DNA of 64,000 bases, taken from contig JAQFVV010000961.1 in the NCBI GenBank assembly GCA_028023455.1, positions 62,001 through 126,000 of the forward strand. The letters run 5' to 3'. Position 1 is the stretch's first letter. Every line of letters begins with the position of its first letter. Source of the stretch: Epiperipatus broadwayi (lineage: Eukaryota > Onychophora > Udeonychophora > Euonychophora > Peripatidae). Shown one piece after another: positions 56,090-64,000 of this stretch. The position numbers were made by a program, and so were the translations under genes. The notes under the pieces are model-generated. The model saw only the letters and a program-made list of their open reading frames with translations. It had not been told where the DNA came from and searched no databases.

Positions 56090-57490
56090 TACTTCTTGGT
56101 AATTTTATTGTTTAATGATACTTATAAGTATTTCAACTCTAATATTTGTTAACTGTGTTATGCAAAGTAAGTAATATTGCTAAGTGATGATTTGAAAGAA
56201 TTCAAAAATTTGAAGTAATGAACAAGAAACCATGCCAATATTGATAGGATGAGTAAAATGTCAGGGACAAAATTCATTTCCAAAACAATATGATTCAAAA
56301 TCACGAATATATGCACACAAGTTAAAATTACATTTATGTGTGGTGTGATCATATCATTGTTAAAGTATAATGAGTATTAGAGTAATTAAACCTAGTATTT
56401 AAACTTGAAAGTCAATTTAAAAAAAGAGAACATAGAAATTAAAGTTATATTCATTTAAGGTACCTGATATGGTTATATAATATTGCTGGGACCCTGGTGA
56501 ACATAAAAGTGAATATAATTAAATTCTAAGCATTAGAAATGCTAAAATAAGAAAAACTTCAGTGCAGACATATGTTAACTTGAGCTAAACACTTTGATAT
56601 CTTGGTTATGATAACATATTGAAAATCTTGGTCATCAACCAATGGTGATGTTGTGAATAGTCTTCCATATAAATAAATTTAATGTGCAGTGTCTTAAAGT
56701 AATGTTTTCTTATATGTGTTTGCATTATTGGTGTTTCATTCACTACATAAATCAGAGAATCATGTTTTTCTGACCTATGCCCAAAATAAATGTTATGTGA
56801 TGATTATAGAATGAAATGGAGAAAAAGTCAAAAGAAGCTTTCGAGAATAATAGTTTAATTTTTTTTATTGCTAGTTTGTTTTAAAGTGCTGATGGTGAAT
56901 ATATTAGACATAATATCATTTATTACACCAAGAAATACAAGCTAGAATGATAAATTTCCAAGAAAATTGGGGTTAAAACCCAATATAAGTAATCATCCAG
57001 ATTCTGATGGAATCTGGTGATCTTCAACCCAATATCAAGGATCACTGAATACAGTAATTAAACATTACATATGTAACTTCTTTCATCTACAGTATTTCAG
57101 GTACTTTGTCATATTGGATACTAGCTCCATTTGAGGTTCGGCCATATCCCAATATTTAAAGCAGAAAATGTTAGACACAATTTTCTGAGTGAAGACATTT
57201 TCTTCATTGTTTTGAAAAAATGTGATATTTGTCTACTATTATAAAATGAAGTTTCAAAACGCCTTTAGAAAAAAGCTTTTTATGTTTTTGTTTTAATTTA
57301 ATACATAGTTATTTATAATATAAAGTTCAGGAATATTTTTCAATTCATATCAAATATGGCTTCAAGAAATAGTGGAGCTTATTTGTTGACTCATAATTTG
57401 GGTTCGAATTCCATCTGATAAACCTTGAAATTTTTTTCAGGCTTCAGTCAAGCTTAGAATTCTTTTTTCGATTAGCTCATCTACAATCAT
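56090..57490. other. AT-rich sequence, nothing recognised
   Basis: No repeat family member, coding exon or RNA gene could be supported here. Confidence 0.4.
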
Positions 57491-57511
57491 CTCAGACAAC
57501 TTTTCAATATT

Positions 57512-57615
57512 TTTTTCTTTCTCATGTGTCATAGCATTAGCTGGGAAGCGAACCCGCTATGCCGGGACAAGTGCTTGTAAAGCAGCTGTCGCTGACCTCT
57601 CGACCACCAATGCTT
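57512..57615 (-). mobile_element. tRNA-derived SINE, full insertion
   Basis: The minus strand reads CAAGCATTGGTGGTCGAGAG (A box), CTGCTTTACAAGCAC, GCGGGTTCGCTTCCC (B box), ATGACACATGAGAAAG and an A-rich tail. It is flanked by a perfect 17-bp duplication GACAACTTTTCAATATT (57495-57511, 57616-57632). Confidence 0.92.
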
Positions 57616-57981
57616 GACAACTTTTCAATATTGATCTGAAAATAGATGTCTTGTTACCATTATACCATGAAAACGTTTTTGATATAAATGCTAAATTTTT
57701 GATAATCATTTTATATTTCAAATAGCTATCTACTTAAATGAAAACTTAAGTTTATTAGCTATCACTATATAATACCATATATGAAATCAATGATTTGATC
57801 ACGTGAATGGATTGAACTTAGAAATATATTTCAATGATGTAAGTACACACTATCAGTAAAAGACTGATTTTAAGAAGTGCTGAATGAATCATATACTAAT
57901 GAATATTTGCGCTACATTTCATACGTAAAAATAAATAATCGCTTGACTTTAATGTCATGGTATTTCTAAGAAGTACGAACG

Positions 57982-57990
57982 CCGGAAGTG
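57982..57990 (+). promoter_or_regulatory. ETS-type site CCGGAAGTG
   Basis: This is a perfect CCGGAAGTG in a locally G+C-richer patch, about 370 bp upstream of a candidate signal-peptide exon. Such sites mark many animal promoters, but a nine-base match can be chance. Confidence 0.25.
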
Positions 57991-58357
57991 CCAAACTAGA
58001 ATCGATCAAAGGATCTTACCTATACAACGGCATTAAAAATACAGGGTGAAATATTTCATTAAGCACTTGATTAAATATAGGAGTTTAAAACTTTTTATCG
58101 AGGCAATCTCTTAGTTTACAGATATTTAAAATCATTACTAAAGCAAAAAAATAAAAGAAATCTATATTGAATCAATATTATTGATAAATATACTTTTTTA
58201 TTTAATTACTACGAGGTAACAATTTGAAAGAAAAAAAAAGAATGTATAAATCTCTTTTAAAACAACGATAAGATATTAAGTTGCCGCCTTCCCAGATTAC
58301 TATAAAATCTTTAACTGTAAATTATGCTGTCTTTCCAGAAATTCATAATATTTGGAA

Positions 58358-58403
58358 ATGTTTCTGTTTCTCTCGACCACGATACTCCTTCTAGTTCATC
58401 AGG
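58358..58403 (+). CDS. Candidate first exon with signal peptide
   Basis: ATG at 58358 opens MFLFLSTTILLLVHQ, a typical signal peptide, and the exon ends at CAGG|GTAAGA, a good donor (phase 1). The other frame of the same stretch is also open (KFIIFGNVSVSLDHDTPSSS) after an acceptor-like CTTTCCAG at 58338, so an internal exon is the alternative. I favour the signal-peptide reading because it has start, hydrophobic core and donor together. Confidence 0.35.
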
Positions 58404-59504
58404 GTAAGAAGATTTAGTAATAAACAATATGTAGAGATATATTTAAAAAAAGAATAAAGAGAGCAGAGGATCTCCCTATGTTAGGTGGAAAGGTTTCAGG
58501 GGATATGTTTATTTTATTTTAGTAACTATTTCAATATATATATATAACTGATTTCCTTTGCAATTTTATTTTATTTATTTAAAATCATTATTCTTGTGGG
58601 GACGTGTGGTATAGATATAATATGTCCGTACCCAAATAATGTGAATGTAGTAAGATTTTTATTTTGATGTAGGGGTAATGCAGTAGGTAATTGCCTGAAA
58701 AAAAAAAAAGATTGTTAAGGATGGCAGAGATGGTTTTATATGTGAAAAAACTGGAATTTCTATATATTTATCGAAAATGAAAGTTAGAATAGACGTTGAA
58801 CAACATTAGGGTTATCTGGTATTGAAATTGTGGGAAAATTGTAAAATATAATTTTGAATAATCCTAAATTCATTCCGATGCTGAGTATCATAAAACTATC
58901 CACTGCTTCATTCTAAGCTTCACCCAACTGGCAAAAAACTCTATATTACTCCTGAAATAGAATACTAGAATTAAAATTAATTTTCATCATTAGTTTTAAT
59001 ATTTTTATTATTTGCTTTCTCTTCACTTTTATTAGATTAAGTAAAAAAATAAAACATATACAAAAATTTGTGGAATATTATTGACTCAGGGGAAGCTCCC
59101 AGTGGAGACTAAAAAATGTTTCTAATCACTTACTTGAAAATTTAAGAGGAAATCTAAACTAATCCGATAACCCTTAAATTATTATATCTTTATTTATATA
59201 AAGAATAATAATAAAAAGAAAGACTAAGTATGGAAATTATTAAAATAATGATAATACGTATACAAGAAGGAAGGTGAACAACCATGTGTGTGTGTAAAAA
59301 ATCTGATATAATAATCTTTAATTTGGATTAAAGTTTATATCTATGCTAGAGAAAAACTTTAATAAATGATTAACGATAAACGTAGTTAGGTTTATCAAAA
59401 TTGTAGAAGTCGAAGTTGTGAGTAGAGCAAGTTTGGCGGTTGTAAATAAAGATGTGACAATTCGCCATAGATAAATACTCTTTATGTAATAAAGATGTAT
59501 ATGA

Positions 59505-59590
59505 GAGCTGGTGAACTGGGTCAACTAATGAGTGCTGGTTCAGCATGAAATACATCATGGGGGTCATTTGTCTTTTTTTGTATCTTTATT
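59505..59590 (+). repeat. Family G core fragment, G5
   Basis: GTCAACTAATGAGTGCTGGT then TCAGCATGAAATACATCATG matches 54627-54665. It keeps the stem-loop and GAAAT of the family G core with one change (CTAATGA). Confidence 0.7.
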
Positions 59591-60711
59591 TTTATAAAGA
59601 ATAATAAAAAAAAAAGAAAGAGGAATTAAAAACATTAAATGTTTTGGAGGGTCCAATATAAACTTTTTGCTTTGAGTTACTCGTTTGTGGGGTAACTTTT
59701 AATAAGAGATGGTAAAGGGCTTATCAATCGGAAGCAAAAGGCTATCAATATTAACGCTCTACGTGCTTAATTACTTGTTTTTATCAATGAAGAAATGAAC
59801 TTTCCATATATGTATATGTATTAGAAGATTACTTATATAACAAAAGGAATATGGAATACTGGCTTGTAAATAATTTATAAATTCCATCATCCTCACTAAA
59901 AGCTTTTGACAACTCATTTTAATGGAAATATCTGTTCATTGCATATTTGCACGAATCTATCATAAGGATTGATGACTTAGAAGCTTTCCTAGGAATCTAG
60001 CTAATGATTGCTCTTGATCATAAATTATCAATATTTTACGATATGCTTCAAACTCATCTTCATTTGACTTTTTAAAATAGCTTCAATAATACCAGTATAA
60101 TATCATACTCATATATATATATCCAATTTTTATCGCTAATATTACTATTACTATAACATTGTTTTTTTCTATATTTCTTTGTGTCACAAGTATTGAGTTT
60201 TTTTTAGAAATAAAATTTTCAAATTTTAGACCTATAGTGCATTATTTGTGTGTGGGGGGAGGGCACAATGACCAAAAGCTGTCTTTTTTAAAGCCCAAGA
60301 ATATATTTCATTTTTAAGTCAATATGTATATATATTGTATGGTAAGCACTCTTTTAACAATTAGTAATAAATTCAGCTAACAATAAAATGAAAAACAAAT
60401 ATACAATATTCAGCAAATTAAATTTTTGTAAAGAGGAATTTAAAGACAGCTAACAGGTGACCGTGTACAGGATGGAGTGACTGAATTCCATTTATTTTAT
60501 ATTGACATGTCAGCACTAGTCACAGGTAATGACCAAATTGAATATGCATAAAAATAAGTTTCCATACACATTCAATTATATTTCCTGATCATTACCTCTT
60601 CTACCTAATAATTTATTACATTTAGCAAAATAAATAATCAACTTGGTATGGATGAAAAATGGCAAATAATACAATTATTAATAATAATATCTTCAAAGAA
60701 TAGAATTATGT

Positions 60712-60880
<169 letters not shown>

Positions 60881-61215
60881 GTATTTATATATTTACAATT
60901 GAGAAAATTATAGGGTGATCATCCTTGAAAGGGAAAAAAATATTTGTAACTTATAACATCTTTTAGGATAGCTATAGAAAGTTAGTTGATTTACTTTAAC
61001 AGCTTTTTGAGTTCACATATATATTTTGTATTCATAAATGTGGGCATATGACTATTAATCATATTTTAGCTGCTTTTGATTCCTTCCGAGGCAGTTTTCA
61101 TATGAGTTTCCCATTGCAATCATTTTCTGAATATTTAAAATAAGCAGATTCACAGATTAATTTATAGAAGTACATTTTTATGGGATAATCATTTTAAATG
61201 ACTAGTTTTCCTTTT

Positions 61216-61419
61216 ATAGCAAATAATTGTCAAATATTTCTTCGGCATTCAATAGTGATAAATAGATTAGCAGAACCAAGGTTAATTTTAGGGCATATTT
61301 TTGTCTACGGCTCTGTATTCAGTTACAATACTGCAAAGACCAGGGAAAGCATCGTGAAGAGTTCTCTACTCCATAAAATGCATGATATAAACCTAAAAAT
61401 CCTTACAAAATTTCATTGA
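61216..61419 (+). CDS. Candidate second exon, small secreted protein
   Basis: An acceptor with a pyrimidine tract (TAGTTTTCCTTTTATAG) is followed by CA|AATAATTGTC. The frame reads NNCQIFLRHSIVINRLAEPR, LILGHIFVYGSVF, TRESIVKSSLLHKM and ends TKFH stop. The phase fits the exon at 58358-58403 (G+CA gives Ala at the likely signal-peptide cut). G+C is above the background. There is no homology I can recognise, so it is a hypothesis. Confidence 0.3.
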   Translation: MANNCQIFLRHSIVINRLAEPRLILGHIFVYGSVFSYNTAKTRESIVKSSLLHKMHDINLKILTKFH

Positions 61420-61508
61420 CTTTTATCTAGTACGAGACACATCGACAAAGTGTGTTATAATTCTTCCCAGTTTTTTGGAAAGCAGACAATTGTAGAAAGC
61501 TTCCGTTG

Positions 61509-61522
61509 GTTTCCATAGCAAC
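61509..61522 (+). promoter_or_regulatory. X-box motif (RFX type)
   Basis: GTTTCCATAGCAAC fits RYYNYY-AT-RRNRAC at every position. A near copy ATTTCTATAGCAAT lies at 61557-61570. Such boxes are bound by RFX factors at ciliary gene promoters; no adjacent gene is established here. Confidence 0.4.
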
Positions 61523-61579
61523 ATTTTTATCCCCCTCCCCAAGTCATTTGCGATTGATTTCTATAGCAATGTCTCTTTT

Positions 61580-63040
61580 ATTTTAATATTATTTTTAAAG
61601 TAATAATACATTTTATCTTTACACTTGTTTTTTTTAACATTTTAACACCACTTTTAAATTTATTCTTTATACATGACTTGATATTTTGTTATACATAATA
61701 ATGAAAAATGTTTGCATTAAAGCAACATCTGTAAATTCAGATGGAAAGGTTACAATATATATATATATATAATTAATTCACCTACAAATGTTCTTTCTTT
61801 TTTTTAAATTTAAAGGAGATTGGCAACAAATGAAATATATTTTGAGAGAATTTGGCATTTTAAAGAATATATTATAATCTAGAAGCTCAGTTTCAAACTT
61901 AGGCACACTTCTAATGTTTAAAACTAAATCATAAAATAATTAAATCCAATATATATATATATATGCTAAAATTAATATTTACGGCAATATAAATAAAAAA
62001 TATATTATCCAGGTTCCATCCATTATATTTAATAGACTATGAGCATTTCAATTGGATACCATCTGTATCAATCAAAATGAAAGCTCTTTTGAAAACATTA
62101 TAGAAGAGGTTGTATTTTTGCTTTCTGCATCTCTCCAATGGTTTTAAAGCAACATTTATTATCCATTTGATGGCTGCTGATTCAGCTGAATATCAGTGCA
62201 ATAATATGGTTGATTATATGTGGATGAACCTAGACAGTATATATATATACACTACCTCAATTTATATTAAATGATAGTTTAATAATATTTATCTTTGTGT
62301 ATCTTTATTTTCCAGAGATGCATAATGTGCAGTTGTTATTTGAATAGTTTAATCTCTCTCTCCCACATATTTCTTATTAAATAAATGGTTAACTTTAATT
62401 TTACATGATTAATCTGGCTATATCTATTATTGATTTGTATATATTGGTATATTGAATATTGTAGAGTTTATTACAGAGTATTTTGATTATAATTGTATTT
62501 ATACAAAAACTATATAATCCTTTTATTTATTTTTTCTTTTTGGTCATTTTTATTTACTGTTTTTACGAACTCATTATCTTAATTTTTTTCATTTAAAAAA
62601 TAAATAAAAATATTCACTTTTTTTTAATAATATCGTTTTACTCATATATTAATTATATTTTTATTATATACTTATATTTGCTGCAGTTATTTAATACTGG
62701 CTTCCTCAGAACAGTCATATTTCAATAAATACCTACATATTTATTTAGATATTTATTTAAAAAAAATGAATTATGTGAAAAATATTTACAATAAATATAA
62801 GCAGCAGAAATTAAATTTAAATACAAAATATAAATACAAAACAGCTGTGTGACATTTGGAATCTACTTAAGAGTAAACCTAAATGATAAACATTTGGTTA
62901 ACAGACAAGCATTTTAGAAAGCAATAGTGAAATATTACCAAAATCCGTATTTCTATGTCTCAATTACATAAATGTATAAGTATGTTCACGATAAAATTAT
63001 ATATATAAGTGTAATAATATTCAAGGCTAAAAGAATTTAT
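61580..63040. other. AT-rich sequence, nothing recognised
   Basis: AT-rich DNA with short AT microsatellites near 61755, 61950 and 62240. No coding segment supported. Confidence 0.4.
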
Positions 63041-63047
63041 AAGTAAT

Positions 63048-63217
63048 CATTAAAAACCAATCAACACTTAGACAATCCCAATATCAATAACAATTAACAA
63101 TTTCTGACTGCTGTCAAAGCAATCTCCTTATTGTTAAAAAGAGGTTGCTTTGACAGTTAGAAATTGTTGATTATTATTGATATTGGGATTGTCTAAATGT
63201 TGACTGGTTTTTAATGA
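63048..63217. repeat. Family I inverted repeat (hairpin)
   Basis: The arms TCATTAAAAACCAATCAACA...AAAGCAATCTCC and their inverse are about 75 bp each with a short loop near 63135. It is a single copy in the window and has no hammerhead-like core. Confidence 0.85.
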
Positions 63218-63608
63218 TATATATATATGTACTATTATATTGCAGATGTAGAATGATAGATATAGGAACTCAAAGTCCATGGATCACTGCTACATTCCTA
63301 TTACTTTCAGTGCTGAGCTTTTGAAGTATTTCTGAGATATAAGCCATTTAATTATTATTATCGCTATTAATTATTAGGTATTTCGTTTTTCAAAATTATG
63401 AACTTCAGTTATTTTTACTTTTAAGAAAGAATTTATTTTTAATAAAATTTCAAATTATGAATTTCTGTTATTTTTATTTAAAATACAAAATTATTTTTAG
63501 TAAAATGGAATTAAATTTAAAAGACGAATACACAAACATATGCTTAATTAATTAAATACCATATAAATATGGAATAATGCTAACATTATTTATTTACATT
63601 TTCTACAG

Positions 63609-63710
63609 AAATTTTTCAATGTTTCCAGTGCAACCCTTGGTGAAAAAGCCAACTCACTTCTTTCCAAACATGTGTTGCTAATGTCAGATTTGATTGATAG
63701 AAACATATGA
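63609..63710 (+). CDS. Candidate terminal coding exon
   Basis: An acceptor-like TTACATTTTCTACAG is followed by an open frame KFFNVSSATLGEKANSLLSK then HVLLMSDLIDRNI and TGA. The composition is more gene-like than the surroundings. No domain is recognised and no partner exon is identified; it could be chance. Confidence 0.2.
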   Translation, partial: KFFNVSSATLGEKANSLLSKHVLLMSDLIDRNI

Positions 63711-64000
63711 CTGGAAAACCTTAGCTAGTTTTTTAATGACACTTTGCCATTTTAAATTTCAGAAATTTTTATACAAGTTGTAGAAAACTAGTGTTAACAT
63801 TATCAACCAACACTTACAACAAAAGTACACTTATTACTCAATATAACACAAGATGTCATGTTTTTAGCATACATGAAGAGACTGGTTTTCTTGAAATGTT
63901 TATAGGTTGAGAGATTAGATTATTAATACTGGCAGCTAATGTTCAGTTTTGTTCAAAATATACTAACATAAAAAATACTACAGAGAGTAATAAAGTGGTT

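Overview
The window is about three-quarters A+T, has spliced coding exons, almost no long open frames, and a dense load of decayed transposons. It is invertebrate metazoan DNA; I cannot name the phylum. The one gene I can assemble with confidence lies on the minus strand. It is a complete four-exon group XII secretory phospholipase A2 (PLA2G12 family): complement of 8869-8993, 14422-14578, 33940-34007 and 38997-39225. The exons join in frame to 192 residues with a signal peptide, an NGCGS loop, the CCNNHDMCYDTC active site and 14 cysteines. Its introns (about 5.4, 19.4 and 5.0 kb) hold more than half of the repeats listed here.

Repeats by region. 1-8.8 kb: LTR-like repeat, tRNA-derived SINE, and inverted-repeat families B, E, G, J and K. 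8.9-39.2 kb (the gene): exons separated by inverted-repeat families A, C, D, E, F, G, H; three mariner transposase remnants; LINE pieces (10.8, 22.6, 32.2 kb); a Penelope-like element (24.7-27.5 kb) with an inverted repeat and a satellite inside it; an RTE-type 3' end; a retrocopy-like 3' end. 39.2-57 kb: second LTR-like copy, an RTE-type reverse transcriptase split by a family A element, a second Penelope GIY-YIG fragment, satellites at 47.3 and 53.2 kb, a LINE (48.8-50.5 kb), and more A, B, F, G copies and SINEs. 57-64 kb: mostly unique sequence with a candidate two-exon secreted protein, RFX-type X-box sites and a 55-unit ATA microsatellite.

Main observation. At least six different short inverted-repeat families (A-E and G), and more loosely F, carry the same core in their arms or centre: CTGANGA (or a close variant), a short stem-loop, then GAAAC, often followed by a GTC/GTA closing sequence. 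This is the layout of the minimal hammerhead ribozymes known from Penelope-like elements. These insertions have 11-16 bp target-site duplications, and several (A, B, D, F) have a tail of roughly 35-60 bp on one side only. The Penelope 3' ends in this window carry a related motif. I infer that the families are non-autonomous derivatives of Penelope-type elements arranged as inverted terminal-repeat pairs. No folding or database search was run.
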